Source: Rubrobacter tropicus (lineage in GTDB: Bacteria; Actinomycetota; Rubrobacteria; Rubrobacterales; Rubrobacteraceae). From it: a DNA stretch of 64,000 nt. Location of the stretch: positions 3,472,001-3,536,000 of the forward strand of contig NZ_CP045119.1 in assembly GCF_011492945.1 (NCBI RefSeq). The letters are read 5' to 3'. The position numbers were made by a program, and so were the translations under genes. A model generated the notes under the pieces. That model was not told the origin of the DNA. It did not search any database and worked only from the letters and a program-made list of their open reading frames with translations. This document shows positions 34,250 to 42,882 of the stretch, in pieces (positions within the stretch are counted from its first letter, which is position 1; each line of letters starts with the position of its first letter).

Positions 34250-34700
34250 TCTACCTCTCGACGTCTATCTGAAAAACCGGCGGCCCCGCAGCGTGGCACG
34301 GGTCCTCCGACGGCGCGACTTCGAGATGCGGTCGTCGGACCGCGGGTTGTGGGAGTCCCGGCCCGGCCGCGCCGACGGCACAGAGCCCAGGCGTCTCGCC
34401 GGGGTGCGGATCCAGCCGCTGGTAGCCGCGTCGCGGCTGGGAGAGGGGGTGGTCCCGGGTGTTCATACTATCGGACCATAGAAAACCGTCCTTTCGACCG
34501 ATTCGCGGCGCGCCGGCGCCCGCTAATCTTGCGTGGTGGCCGGGACGTTCGACTCCCCCCTCCATCGTCCCGGTCATTCCGAGGCATCAGGCATCGGGTT
34601 ACAGGTCGCCTCCTTCGGAGGCTTTCAGGGGCACGAGGTCGGAATCCACGCCGCCAAGCGACCCTGACGCCTGAAACCTGTAGCCCGAAGCCTTCGTCGC
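34250..34700. other. Intergenic stretch without a recognised gene
   Basis: About 450 bases between the AraC start and the ilvB promoter. Open frames here lack family motifs and convincing starts. Part of it is a repeat block (34576-34695): GGCATCAGGCATCGGGTTAC early and CCTGAAACCTGTAGCCCG late, which can pair over CGGGTTACAGG with one mismatch. The upstream part presumably holds the AraC promoter. Confidence 0.5.
34576..34695. repeat. Dispersed CAGGTTTCAGG-type repeat (inverted pair)
   Basis: GAGGCATCAGGCATCGGG on one side and CTGACGCCTGAAACCTG on the other, around a GC-rich middle. Related to units at 10167 and 53965. Confidence 0.5.
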
Positions 34701-34728
34701 TTGACATCCCCCCACCGTTATGTAACGC
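34701..34728 (+). promoter_or_regulatory. ilvB: Candidate ilvB operon promoter
   Basis: TTGACA (34701-34706) is a consensus -35. With a 16-base spacer the -10 would be TAACGC (34723-34728), which is weak. Transcription would start near 34735, giving a leader of about 270 bases before ilvB, enough for a leader peptide and hairpins. Confidence 0.5.
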
Positions 34729-34740
34729 TTCAGGCTGCTT

Positions 34741-34932
34741 GTGCGAACGAGTGAGCGAGGACAGTTGACGGAAGTCTGCAAAAAGGCGGTAAAGAAGGTC
34801 TCGGGCTTGATGCTCAAGATCTCGCGCCTGCTCGCCCCACCGATCCACCCACGAGTACCCACGGGCGTCGTCCTACCCTCCCAGCGACTAATTACGCGGG
34901 CGGGCCGGGGCGTCGCGCTCCAGTCCGCCTAG
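34741..34932 (+). CDS. Candidate ilvB leader peptide
   Basis: A 63-codon frame from GTG 34741, starting close to the predicted transcript start; an internal ATG at 34810 would give 40 residues. The C-terminal half is rich in Leu, Ile and Val (MLKISRLLAPPI, GVVLPSQRLI) and uses codons rare in this genome: GTC GTC CTA and CTA ATT. The stop (34930-34932) falls in the loop of one of two mutually exclusive hairpins. This is the pattern of a transcription- or translation-attenuation leader. It has no similarity I recognise to published leader peptides. Confidence 0.45.
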   Translation: MRTSERGQLTEVCKKAVKKVSGLMLKISRLLAPPIHPRVPTGVVLPSQRLITRAGRGVALQSA

Positions 34933-34954
34933 AGCCGGCGGGACCTGCTCCCGC
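34925..34954 (+). promoter_or_regulatory. Alternative hairpins in the ilvB leader (attenuator candidate)
   Basis: CCGCC (34925-34929) can pair with GGCGG (34937-34941), or GCGGGA (34938-34943) with TCCCGC (34949-34954). The two share bases and cannot form together. An AGGCC-GA-GGCCT stem and a TTTTT run (34985 region) follow before the ilvB ribosome site. Confidence 0.4.
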
Positions 34955-35006
34955 TTCAGGCCGAGGCCTTTAGCACCACAACGCTTTTTATCGGGACAGG
35001 AGAATC

Positions 35007-36710
35007 GTGGAGAACACCGCTTTTAACATCGAATACAAGCCGCGCACGGGCAGCGAAGCCATGTGCGAGGCCCTGCTGGACGAAGGCGTCGAATACCTCT
35101 TCGGCTACCCCGGCGGGGCGATCATGCCGTTCTACGACGCCCTCCCGGACTACCCGCTAAAACACGTCCTCACCCGCCACGAGCAGGCTGCCGCCCACGC
35201 CGCGGACGGTTACGCCAGGGCGACCAACCGCGTCGGCGTGGTGGTGGCGACGAGCGGGCCGGGCGCCACGAACCTGGTTACGGGCCTGGCGACGGCGCAG
35301 ATGGACTCGGTGCCGCTCGTCGCGATCACGGGCCAGGTCGGCCGTCCGGCGCTGGGCAAGGACTCGTTCCAGGAGACGAACGTGATGGGCATGACGCTGC
35401 CCTTCACGAAGCATTCTTTCCTGGTCGAGGACCCGGACGAGCTCTACCCGACGATGCGCCGGGCCTTCGAGATCGCGCGCAGCGGAAGGCCGGGCCCCGT
35501 CCTCGTGGACGTGCCGAAGGACGTGCAATTCGCCGCCTGCAACGACAACGGCTACAGGAGGCTCCGCGAGGCCCCCGTGCCGGTCGAGTCGCCGGCGATG
35601 GAGCGGGCCGCGATGCTGCTCAGGAACGCGAGGCGCCCGCTCATCCTGGCCGGCCACGGCGTGACACTCGCGGGCGCCGAGAAGGAGCTCAGGCTTCTGG
35701 CCGAGAGAACCGGCATCCCGGTCGTGACGACCCTGCTCGGCATAAGCGCCTTCCCCGACGACCACCCGCTGTACCTGGGCTGGCCGGGGATGCACGGCCA
35801 GGCGAGCGTCAACCGGGCCATAGACCGCTCCGACCTCCTCTTCGCCGTCGGGATGCGGTTCGACGACAGGATCACGGGCGCCGTGAGCAAGTTCGCCCCG
35901 AACGCCAAGATCATCCACGTCGACGTCGACCCCTCCGAGCTCGGCAAGGTCGTGAAGCCGACCATCGGCATCGCCGAGGACGCGAAGGCCGCGATGCGCT
36001 CGGTGCTCGGCCACCTCGAAGACATCTCGGACGGCGAGGGCTGCTCCGCCTGGCGCGACGAGCTGGCGAAGAGCCAGGAGCCGGAGAAAAAGCGCGAGGA
36101 ATCGGCGCGGGAGGAGTACGGCCCGATCCAGGTGATGGAGGCCATAAAGAAGGTAGCCGGCCCGGAGATGCGCCTCGTCACCGACGTCGGCCAGCACCAG
36201 ATGTGGGCCGCCCAGTTCTTCGAGTTCACCAAGCACAACAGCCACATCACCAGCGGCGGCCTCGGCACGATGGGCTTCTCGCTCCCGGCGGCGATGGGCG
36301 TGGCGTTCGCCTACCCGGACGAGCCGGTCTGGGTCGTCGCCGGCGACGGCGGTTTCCAGATGAATATCCAGGAGCTGGCCACGATCCGGGACTTCGGCCT
36401 GAACATAAAGGTCGCCGTCCTGAACAACGGCTACCTCGGCATGGTCCGCCAGTGGCAGCAGTTCTTCCACAACCGCCGCTACTCGGAGACGCCGATCACG
36501 GGCCCCGACTACGAGCAGTTGACAGCGGCCTACGGCCTCGCCGGGCGCACGGTGCGCGAGGACGACGACGTGGAGGGCGCGGTTCGGTGGGCCGAGGAGC
36601 AGGACGGGTGCGTGATCCTGGACTTCCACATCGACCCGGAGAAGAACGTCTACCCCATGATCCCCTCGGGCATGAGCGTCAACGAGATGATCGAGGAAGA
36701 TGGCGCCTGA
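35007..36710 (+). CDS. ilvB: Acetolactate synthase, large (catalytic) subunit
   Basis: A 567-residue ThDP enzyme. EYLFGYPGGAIMPFYDAL holds the catalytic Glu region (later RHEQAAAHAADGYARATNR), and VWVVAGDGGFQMNIQELATI is the ThDP/Mg2+ GDG motif ending in NNGYLGMVRQWQQFFHNRRY, diagnostic of AHAS. It condenses pyruvate with pyruvate or 2-oxobutyrate. GTG 35007 follows AGGAGAATC. The next gene (ACT small subunit) overlaps it by 11 bases. Confidence 0.96.
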   Translation: MENTAFNIEYKPRTGSEAMCEALLDEGVEYLFGYPGGAIMPFYDALPDYPLKHVLTRHEQAAAHAADGYARATNRVGVVVATSGPGATNLVTGLATAQMDSVPLVAITGQVGRPALGKDSFQETNVMGMTLPFTKHSFLVEDPDELYPTMRRAFEIARSGRPGPVLVDVPKDVQFAACNDNGYRRLREAPVPVESPAMERAAMLLRNARRPLILAGHGVTLAGAEKELRLLAERTGIPVVTTLLGISAFPDDHPLYLGWPGMHGQASVNRAIDRSDLLFAVGMRFDDRITGAVSKFAPNAKIIHVDVDPSELGKVVKPTIGIAEDAKAAMRSVLGHLEDISDGEGCSAWRDELAKSQEPEKKREESAREEYGPIQVMEAIKKVAGPEMRLVTDVGQHQMWAAQFFEFTKHNSHITSGGLGTMGFSLPAAMGVAFAYPDEPVWVVAGDGGFQMNIQELATIRDFGLNIKVAVLNNGYLGMVRQWQQFFHNRRYSETPITGPDYEQLTAAYGLAGRTVREDDDVEGAVRWAEEQDGCVILDFHIDPEKNVYPMIPSGMSVNEMIEEDGA

Positions 36711-37320
36711 GGCGACGGGCGTGGCCCAGAGCACCGTCAGGGTCGGCCTGGCCCCCGGCATCCTCGCCCTCAACCGCTTCACGATGACCCTCCAGAACAA
36801 GCGGATGCCCGCCACGGAGATAAGGGTGGACGCCGACGCGAAGGGAACGAGCATCGAGATCGGTCTCGACTGCCCGGAGGAGAGCGCCCGCCGTTACGCG
36901 GTGCTGCTGGAGAACATGGAGGACGTGCGGGAGCTCCACTTCGCCGGTGCCGCGCCGGAAAACCGGGCGGGCTCGTCCATAGACTACGACGGCAGGCGAT
37001 TCCGGTCGGTCGAGAACTCCGGGACGGGCGAGGTCGGGCCCGAGACGGTCTTCGACTACAGCCAGGACGGTAACGTCGTCAGCGCGACCTACGAGGGCGG
37101 GGACGTCCGTTTCGGGACGCTGGTGGCCACCGTGGACGAAGACGGAAACCTCGACGCCAGGTACGGGCACGTGAATGCTTCGGGCGAACTCATGACGGGC
37201 GAGTGCCGTTCCACGCCGGAGGTCTTGGCCGACGGGCGGATCAGGTTGCACGAAGAGTGGCGGTGGACTTCGGGGGACGGATCTTCCGGCCGGTCCGTCG
37301 TCGAAGAGATAGGAGACTGA
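36700..37320 (+). CDS. Acetolactate synthase small subunit-like ACT domain fused to an uncharacterised 110-residue domain
   Basis: A 206-residue protein. Residues about 8-85 read as a single ACT domain of the short IlvM kind ([47 protein letters not shown]). Residues about 95-205 ([75 protein letters not shown]) match a small stand-alone family often labelled 'n-acetylglutamate synthase' without firm proof. The second half of a usual IlvH is absent. Start ATG 36700 inside ilvB's end (GAGGAAG upstream). It probably regulates IlvB; what the extra domain senses is unknown. Confidence 0.8.
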   Translation: MAPEATGVAQSTVRVGLAPGILALNRFTMTLQNKRMPATEIRVDADAKGTSIEIGLDCPEESARRYAVLLENMEDVRELHFAGAAPENRAGSSIDYDGRRFRSVENSGTGEVGPETVFDYSQDGNVVSATYEGGDVRFGTLVATVDEDGNLDARYGHVNASGELMTGECRSTPEVLADGRIRLHEEWRWTSGDGSSGRSVVEEIGD

Positions 37321-37321
37321 C

Positions 37322-38344
37322 ATGGCGCGCGTATACCGCGAAGGCGACATAGGCAACGAGATCACGCAGAGAAAGGTCGCGATCCTCGGCTACGGCAGCC
37401 AGGGCCACGCCCACGCCCTCAACCTGAAGGACTCGGGCTGCGACGTCACCGTCGGCCTCTACGAGGGCTCCAAGAGCTGGCCCAAAGCGGAGCAGGACGG
37501 CCTACAGGTAATGACCATCGCGGACGCGGCGCGACACGCCGACGTGGTGATGATGCTCCTCCCCGACGAGCGTCAACCTGCGGTCTTCGAGGCAGAGGTA
37601 AGGGAGAACCTCTCCGAGGGCGACCTGATGCTCTTCGCCCACGGCTTCAACATCCACTTCAACCAGATAGTGGTTCCCCCCGAAGTGGACCTCGGCCTCG
37701 TCGCCCCGAAGGGTCCTGGCCACGTCCTCAGGCGCCTCTACGTAGAAGGCAAGGGCATGCCCTCCCTCTTCGCCGTCCAGAACGACGCGAGCGGCGGGGC
37801 GCGGGACGTGGTCCTCTCCTACGCCCGCGGCATCGGGAGCGGCAGGGCCGGCATCATCGAGACCACTTTCGCCGAGGAGACGGAGACGGACCTCTTCGGG
37901 GAGCAGGCGGTGCTCTGCGGCGGCCTTTCGGCGCTGCTCACGGCCGGGTTCGAGACGCTCGTCGAGGCCGGGTACCAGCCCGAGCTCGCGTACTACGAGT
38001 GCGTAAACGAGCTGAAGCTCATAGTGGACCTCATCTACGAGGGCGGGCTGGCCGGGATGCGGTACTCGATCTCGAACACAGCCGAGTACGGCGACTACAC
38101 CGCGGGCCCCAAGATAGTGGACGACGCGGTAAAGGAGAGGATGCGCGGCATCCTGACGGACATACAGACCGGCAAGTGGGCAAAGGAGTGGGTGCTCGAA
38201 AACCAGGCGGGCGGTTCCAGCTTCCTCGCCATGCGCCGCCGCCAGGCCGAGATGCAGGTCGAGAAGGTCGGGCAAGAGCTGCGGGCTCTCGCGGCCGAGG
38301 GTGCTGAGGCCCCCGCCGCGAGCCCGACGGGAGGTACTAACTGA
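37322..38344 (+). CDS. ilvC: Ketol-acid reductoisomerase
   Basis: A 340-residue class I enzyme. [20 protein letters not shown] is the NADPH-binding loop; [20 protein letters not shown] and the knotted C-terminal domain ([37 protein letters not shown], with Mg2+-binding Asp and Glu) are standard. It acts after acetolactate synthase. ATG 37322, one base after the preceding stop; overlaps ilvE by 1 base. Confidence 0.96.
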   Translation: MARVYREGDIGNEITQRKVAILGYGSQGHAHALNLKDSGCDVTVGLYEGSKSWPKAEQDGLQVMTIADAARHADVVMMLLPDERQPAVFEAEVRENLSEGDLMLFAHGFNIHFNQIVVPPEVDLGLVAPKGPGHVLRRLYVEGKGMPSLFAVQNDASGGARDVVLSYARGIGSGRAGIIETTFAEETETDLFGEQAVLCGGLSALLTAGFETLVEAGYQPELAYYECVNELKLIVDLIYEGGLAGMRYSISNTAEYGDYTAGPKIVDDAVKERMRGILTDIQTGKWAKEWVLENQAGGSSFLAMRRRQAEMQVEKVGQELRALAAEGAEAPAASPTGGTN

Positions 38345-39300
38345 TGGGAAACAAGGCGTTCGCCGCGAACGACGCGGAGTGGTGCTACCACGGCGGGGAG
38401 CTACAGAAGTTGGGCGACGTGCGCCTCTCCCCCGCGACCCACGCCCTGAACTACGGGACGGGCGTCTTCGAGGGCATCCGGGCCTACTGGAACGAGGAGC
38501 GCGGGACCCTGCAGGTCCTCAAGCTGCGCGAGCACTACGAGCGGTTCGAAAAGAGCAGCCGCCTGCTGCGGATCGATCTCCCCTTGGGCATCGACGAGAT
38601 GTGCGACATAACTCTGGAGATACTAAAGCGCAACGCTCCGCGCGAGGACACCTACATCCGGCCGCTCGCGTACAAGGCTGCCGAGTCGGTCGGGGTGAAC
38701 CTCAAGGGCGAGTCCGAGCTCTCGATCTTCACGGTCCCGATGGGCAACTACGTCGAGCTTTCGGGCCTGCGCTGTTGCGTCTCCTCGTGGCGCCGGACGC
38801 CGGACACGGCCATCCCGGCCAGGGCCAAATGCACCGGCTCCTACGTCAACACGGCGCTCGCGGTGGACGCGGCGCACCGGGCGGGGTACGACGACGCGAT
38901 CTTCCTGACCCAGCAGGGCTTCGTCTCCGAGGCGAGCGCCGCGAACATCTTCCTCGTGCGCAAAGGGCGGCTCATCACGCCGCCCGTCACGGCGGACATC
39001 CTGGAGGGCATCACCCGCGACGCGGTGATGGAACTCGCCGAGAGGGAGCTCGGGATGCCGACCGAGCAGCGCGACGTCGGACGCACCGAGCTCTACGCCG
39101 CCGACGAGGTCTTTCTGACCGGCACCGGGTTTCAGATAGCGCCCGTGATCGAGGTGGACGACCGGCCCGTCGGCACCGGCACCATCGGCCCGGTCGCCGA
39201 ACGCCTGCAGGAGCAGTACTTCAAGGCCGCGCGCGGCGAGCTGACCGAGTACGCGGACTGGACCGTGGCGGTGGAAGTTGCGGAGGGGGCGCGGCGGTGA
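38344..39300 (+). CDS. ilvE: Branched-chain amino acid aminotransferase
   Basis: A 318-residue class IV PLP enzyme. ALNYGTGVFEGIRAYWNEE, TYIRPLAYKAAESVGVNL (PLP Lys in LAYK), TGSYVNTALAVDAAHRAGYD and GFVSEASAANIFLVRKG (class IV signature) are clear. It performs the final transamination to Val, Ile and Leu. ATG 38344 overlaps the ilvC stop. Last gene of the ilvB-ACT-ilvC-ilvE block; a leader region follows before leuA. Confidence 0.95.
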   Translation: MGNKAFAANDAEWCYHGGELQKLGDVRLSPATHALNYGTGVFEGIRAYWNEERGTLQVLKLREHYERFEKSSRLLRIDLPLGIDEMCDITLEILKRNAPREDTYIRPLAYKAAESVGVNLKGESELSIFTVPMGNYVELSGLRCCVSSWRRTPDTAIPARAKCTGSYVNTALAVDAAHRAGYDDAIFLTQQGFVSEASAANIFLVRKGRLITPPVTADILEGITRDAVMELAERELGMPTEQRDVGRTELYAADEVFLTGTGFQIAPVIEVDDRPVGTGTIGPVAERLQEQYFKAARGELTEYADWTVAVEVAEGARR

Positions 39301-39316
39301 GATACTGCCGCCCCAC

Positions 39317-39409
39317 ATGAAGGAAGTCTTCTCCATCTTGCGTCTCCCTCTCGTCATCCTACGACTAACCGGGGTGGCCGCCGGGCGAATTACCAGCCCC
39401 GGTCTCTAA
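39317..39409 (+). CDS. leuA leader peptide
   Basis: A 30-residue frame from ATG 39317. Its core is VFSILRLPLVILRL, with eight of fourteen residues Leu, Ile or Val, encoded partly by rare codons (CTC GTC ATC CTA CGA CTA; later ATT). The frame ends within a set of alternative hairpins ahead of leuA. The composition and position are those of an attenuation leader sensing charged branched-chain tRNAs. Too short for standard gene calling. Confidence 0.65.
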   Translation: MKEVFSILRLPLVILRLTGVAAGRITSPGL

Positions 39410-39428
39410 CCGGCTGCCCCCGGCCACC
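39368..39428 (+). promoter_or_regulatory. leuA: leuA attenuator: mutually exclusive hairpins
   Basis: ACCGGGG (39368-39374) pairs with CCCCGGT (39397-39403). GGTGGCCG (39373-39380) pairs with CGGCCACC (39421-39428). The two share bases 39373-39374 and enclose one another's arms, so they compete. The first stem lies within the leader peptide codons, so ribosome position would choose between them. No T-tract follows, so control may be by Rho or translation instead of an intrinsic terminator. Confidence 0.55.
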
Positions 39429-39480
39429 AGTCTCCCAGCGCCAGAGTATCTCAACGTAGTTTCGTAGGAGGAACAGAGTT

Positions 39481-41022
39481 ATGCGTCGAGTAGAGATCTT
39501 CGACACGACCCTTCGCGACGGCGAACAATCGCCAGGAATTTCCCTTTCAGTAGAGGAAAAAGTAGAGGTGGCCCGCCAGCTCGCCCGCCTGAAGGTCGAC
39601 GTCATAGAGGCTGGCTTCCCTATTACCTCCGAGGGAGACTTCGAGTCGGTCTCCAGGATCGCCGCCGAGGTGAAGGGGCCCCGCATCGCGGGCCTCGCCC
39701 GCATCCACGAGGCGGACATCCGTCGGGCCTGGGAGGCGGTCCAGTGGTCGGACAGGCCCCGCATCCACACCTTCGTCGGCACGAGCGACCTGCACATAGA
39801 ACACCAGATGCGCTCGAACCGCGAGGACATCCTGAAGCGGGCCGGCGAGGCGGTGGCGTTCGCCAAGGGCCTCTGCCCGAACGTCGAGTTCTCCCCGATG
39901 GACGCCACCAGGACGGACATAGGTTTTCTCTCCGAAGTTGTCGCCGCGGCGGTCGAGGCCGGGGCCGACGTCGTCAACATCGCCGACACCGTCGGCTACA
40001 CGACGCCCGTCGAGTTCGCCGCGTTCTTGAAGGAGCTTCAAGAGCGGGTTCCGGGGCTGAAGGATCGGACGCTCTCGGTCCATTGCCACGACGACCTCGG
40101 GATGGCCGTGGCAAACTCGCTCGCCGGGGTCGAGGTCGGGGCCGGGCAGGTCGAGGTGGCGGTAAACGGGATCGGGGAGCGCGCGGGGAACGCCTCGCTC
40201 GAAGAGGTGGTGATGGCGCTCGCGACGCGCGGGGACTTCTACGGGGTAGAGGTCGGCGTGGAGACCAGGCAGCTCGCGAACACGTCGCGCATGGTCTCGA
40301 ACATGACGGGCTACGAGGTCCCGCCGAACAAGGCCGTCGTCGGCAGGAACGCCTTCCTGCACGAGTCGGGGATACACCAGGACGGCGTGCTCAAGGACCG
40401 GCGGACGTTCGAGATCATGACGAAAGAAGACATAGGCCTCGAAGGCACGAACATCTTCCTCGGCAAGCATTCCGGCCGCCACGCCCTCAAGGACGCCCTC
40501 GAAGAGCTCGGCTACGTGGTCGAGGGGGAGATCCTCAAGCGGGCCTTCGTCCGGTTCAAGGAGATAGCCGACCACAAGAAGACCGTCACGGCCGCCGACC
40601 TCGAAGCGATAGCCGCCGACGAGGTGGGCTCCTTCGAGGGCAAGTTCGTCCTCGACTCCTTCCGGGTGGTCGCCGCGACAGGCCGCCAGAGCCGGGCCGC
40701 CGTGACCATCTCCCACGCCGAACACGGCACGTTCGAGGCCGAGGCCGAGGGCGAGGGCCCCGTGGACGCCGTCTTCCGCGCCGTGGACGCCGCCACCAAC
40801 ATAAAGGGCAGGCTCACGGACTTCCGCATCGACGCCGTCACGGGCGGCAAGGACGCCCTCGGCGAGGTCCGGGTCTCCGTCGAGTTCGAGGGCAACGAGT
40901 ACGCCGGGCGCGGCCTCTCCCAGGACGTCGTCGAGGCCGCGGCCCGCGCCTACGTGCGGGCGGCGAACGTGTACTCCGCCGGGCGGGTGAAGTCCCCGTG
41001 GGAAGCCCCGGTAGCGCCGTAG
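39481..41022 (+). CDS. leuA: 2-isopropylmalate synthase
   Basis: A 513-residue protein. [20 protein letters not shown] opens the TIM barrel with the metal Asp; [20 protein letters not shown] has the HxH metal site; [12 protein letters not shown] follows. Residues about 390-505 form the LeuA dimer/allosteric domain ([15 protein letters not shown]), where leucine inhibits. ATG 39481 with AGGAGGAACAG upstream. First enzyme gene of the leu block, preceded by a leader peptide. Confidence 0.96.
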   Translation: MRRVEIFDTTLRDGEQSPGISLSVEEKVEVARQLARLKVDVIEAGFPITSEGDFESVSRIAAEVKGPRIAGLARIHEADIRRAWEAVQWSDRPRIHTFVGTSDLHIEHQMRSNREDILKRAGEAVAFAKGLCPNVEFSPMDATRTDIGFLSEVVAAAVEAGADVVNIADTVGYTTPVEFAAFLKELQERVPGLKDRTLSVHCHDDLGMAVANSLAGVEVGAGQVEVAVNGIGERAGNASLEEVVMALATRGDFYGVEVGVETRQLANTSRMVSNMTGYEVPPNKAVVGRNAFLHESGIHQDGVLKDRRTFEIMTKEDIGLEGTNIFLGKHSGRHALKDALEELGYVVEGEILKRAFVRFKEIADHKKTVTAADLEAIAADEVGSFEGKFVLDSFRVVAATGRQSRAAVTISHAEHGTFEAEAEGEGPVDAVFRAVDAATNIKGRLTDFRIDAVTGGKDALGEVRVSVEFEGNEYAGRGLSQDVVEAAARAYVRAANVYSAGRVKSPWEAPVAP

Positions 41023-41804
41023 CGGAGCCCCGCCGAACCGTCTCCGGGCCTCTCCCCGGCTACCGTTGCCTGGACGGCCCCGTTCCCACGTTCCACGCCC
41101 CGCGGCTTGCGGGGGAGGCGCGGGAGGTTCGAGGGTATCTGTCGCAGGGGTCCGGCGCCCTGGCCGGAATCCTGGGAGCCGAAGCGCCGGATGGTCCGCA
41201 TACGCCCGGCGGGGGCGTCTCCCCCGTGCGGGCGTTTCTCGTCGCGGACGAGGATTGGCACGGGGCGCCGCGCGAGAACGCGCATCCTTACCCTCCGGGG
41301 CTCCCGTATTTCACCAGATCAGTCGACCCTCCGGCGCTCGTGCTGCCGGAGCGACTGTCCGCGGTCTTCCGGCCCAGGACGGGGGCGCTCCTGCCGCTCA
41401 CGGTCTGGCACGAGCTGGCGCACGCCACCCTGCTGGACCGCGAGGTCGTAAGAGCGCCCCTGTGGTTGGGCGAGCTCGTGCCGCAGGCGGTCTCGGCGGC
41501 GGTCGCCGGCAGGGTGGGGCTGCCGCTCGGGGAGCACCTCGGCCGGGTAGACCCGGCCCCCGGGTTCACGGTTCGGACCTTCAGGGGGCCGGCGGGCGCG
41601 GAAGAACAGATGAAGTTCCAGAACCTGCTGCTCCTCTTCGGGACGGCGGCGCTTCGGGACTTCGGGGAAGGGTTTATCGGACGTATTTTCCGGGCGTTGT
41701 GGGACGAGAAAGACGTTGTTGGGGAGGCCAGGGCGGAAGGGCTGCTCGCCCGTTCGCTGGGTCCGGGCGGACAGGAATGGCTCCGGTCGAGGCCGGAGTT
41801 CTAG
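40998..41804 (+). CDS. Metallopeptidase-like protein inside the leucine operon
   Basis: A 268-residue protein with no family I can name. The middle has TVWHELAHATLLDREVV, a perfect HExxH zinc motif, and 20-odd residues on APLWLGELVPQAVSAAV, where the Glu fits the third ligand in the gluzincin 'WLxE' pattern (peptidase MA-like). No signal peptide or membrane segment. Start is uncertain: GTG 40998 overlaps the leuA end by 25 bases with GGGTGAAG upstream; the frame is open far upstream only as a leuA shadow. High GC3 and 10-base spacing to leuB show it belongs to the operon. Substrate unknown. Confidence 0.7.
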   Translation: MGSPGSAVAEPRRTVSGPLPGYRCLDGPVPTFHAPRLAGEAREVRGYLSQGSGALAGILGAEAPDGPHTPGGGVSPVRAFLVADEDWHGAPRENAHPYPPGLPYFTRSVDPPALVLPERLSAVFRPRTGALLPLTVWHELAHATLLDREVVRAPLWLGELVPQAVSAAVAGRVGLPLGEHLGRVDPAPGFTVRTFRGPAGAEEQMKFQNLLLLFGTAALRDFGEGFIGRIFRALWDEKDVVGEARAEGLLARSLGPGGQEWLRSRPEF

Positions 41805-41814
41805 GAGGATTATT

Positions 41815-42882
41815 ATGCGCGACTCTTTCGACATACTCTTGCTACCGGGCGACGGCATAGGCCCCGAGGTGGTCGGGGCCGCGCGCGGGGTAATGGACCT
41901 CGCGGCCGAGCACTTCGGCGTGAAGTTACGTTACGAGGAGCGCAAGATCGGGGGTGAGGCCATCCGCGACGAAGGCGGTCCCGTCTCCGACGAGACGCTC
42001 GAAGCCGCCAGAGCCTCCGACTCCGTCCTGCTCGGCGCGGTCGGCCACCCCGACTTCGACGACGCGCCGGTGCGTCCCGAAGCGGGCCTTCTGAAGCTCA
42101 GGAAGCATCTCGGGGCGTTCGCGAACCTGCGGCCCGTCGCGGCGGTTCCGGCGTTGCTCGACGCCTCGCCGCTCAAGAAGGAGGTTGTGTCCGGGGTCGA
42201 CGTCCTGATCGTGCGCGAGCTTACGGGCGGCGCGTACTTCGGCGAGAAGGAGGAGGGCGACGAACGGGCGAGCGACCTCTCCGTCTACACCAAAGAGGAG
42301 ATAGACCGGGTGGCCCGCGTCGCCTTCGACGCCGCCAAGCGCAGGAAGCGCCGGGTAACGAGCGTGGACAAGGCGAACGTGATGGCGACCGGCCGCCTGT
42401 GGCGCAAGGTGGTTACGGAGGTCTCCAAGGACTACCCGGACGTCGAGCTGGACCACGTGCTCGTGGACGCGGCGGCGATGCATCTCGTGCGGGAGCCCGG
42501 GCGGTTCGACGTGATGCTCACCGAGAACCTCTTCGGGGACATACTCTCCGACGAGGCGGCGATGCTCCCCGGTTCGATGGGGATGCTCCCTAGCGCTTCT
42601 CTAGGGGAGCCCGGCTCGCCCGGCATCTTCGAGCCCGTCCACGGCTCCGCGCCGGATATCGCGGGGCAGGGCAAGGCGAACCCGTACGCCGCGATCTTAT
42701 CTGCGGCCATGATGTTCCGCCACACTTTGGGCCGGCCCGACGTGGCGGAGGCCATAGAGCAGGGAGTCTCGGTGGCGCTGGAGGCCCACTTCTTGACGGC
42801 CGACCTCGGCGGCAGCAAGACCACGGAGCAAGTAGCGGAGGCCGTTGGACGCTGGATCGGGGCCGGGGAGGGCGTGGCATGA
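41815..42882 (+). CDS. leuB: 3-isopropylmalate dehydrogenase
   Basis: A 355-residue protein. FDILLLPGDGIGPEVVGAAR, FANLRPVAAVPAL, LIVRELTGGAYFGEKEE, VTSVDKANVMATGRLWRKVV, MLTENLFGDILSDEAAMLPG and the GSAPDIAGQGKANPYAAILS end are all LeuB signatures (Mg2+-binding Asp, NAD site). AGGAGG sits six to seven bases before ATG 41815. leuC and leuD are not in the window. Confidence 0.96.
   Translation: MRDSFDILLLPGDGIGPEVVGAARGVMDLAAEHFGVKLRYEERKIGGEAIRDEGGPVSDETLEAARASDSVLLGAVGHPDFDDAPVRPEAGLLKLRKHLGAFANLRPVAAVPALLDASPLKKEVVSGVDVLIVRELTGGAYFGEKEEGDERASDLSVYTKEEIDRVARVAFDAAKRRKRRVTSVDKANVMATGRLWRKVVTEVSKDYPDVELDHVLVDAAAMHLVREPGRFDVMLTENLFGDILSDEAAMLPGSMGMLPSASLGEPGSPGIFEPVHGSAPDIAGQGKANPYAAILSAAMMFRHTLGRPDVAEAIEQGVSVALEAHFLTADLGGSKTTEQVAEAVGRWIGAGEGVA

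Noticed and set aside
34251-34577. Minus-strand open frame of 108 codons upstream of the AraC gene
   Set aside because: No family motif, Pro/Arg-rich shadow-like composition, no ribosome site, and it overlaps repeat DNA.
34700-35006. T-box riboswitch ahead of ilvB
   Set aside because: The conserved T-box antiterminator sequence (GGTGGnACCGCG type) is absent; a leader peptide model fits better.
38301-41804. Very long plus-strand frames antisense or offset to ilvE, leuA and neighbours
   Set aside because: They are out-of-frame shadows caused by high GC; the real genes have complete family motifs. Only the last part of one (40998-41804) carries coding signals.
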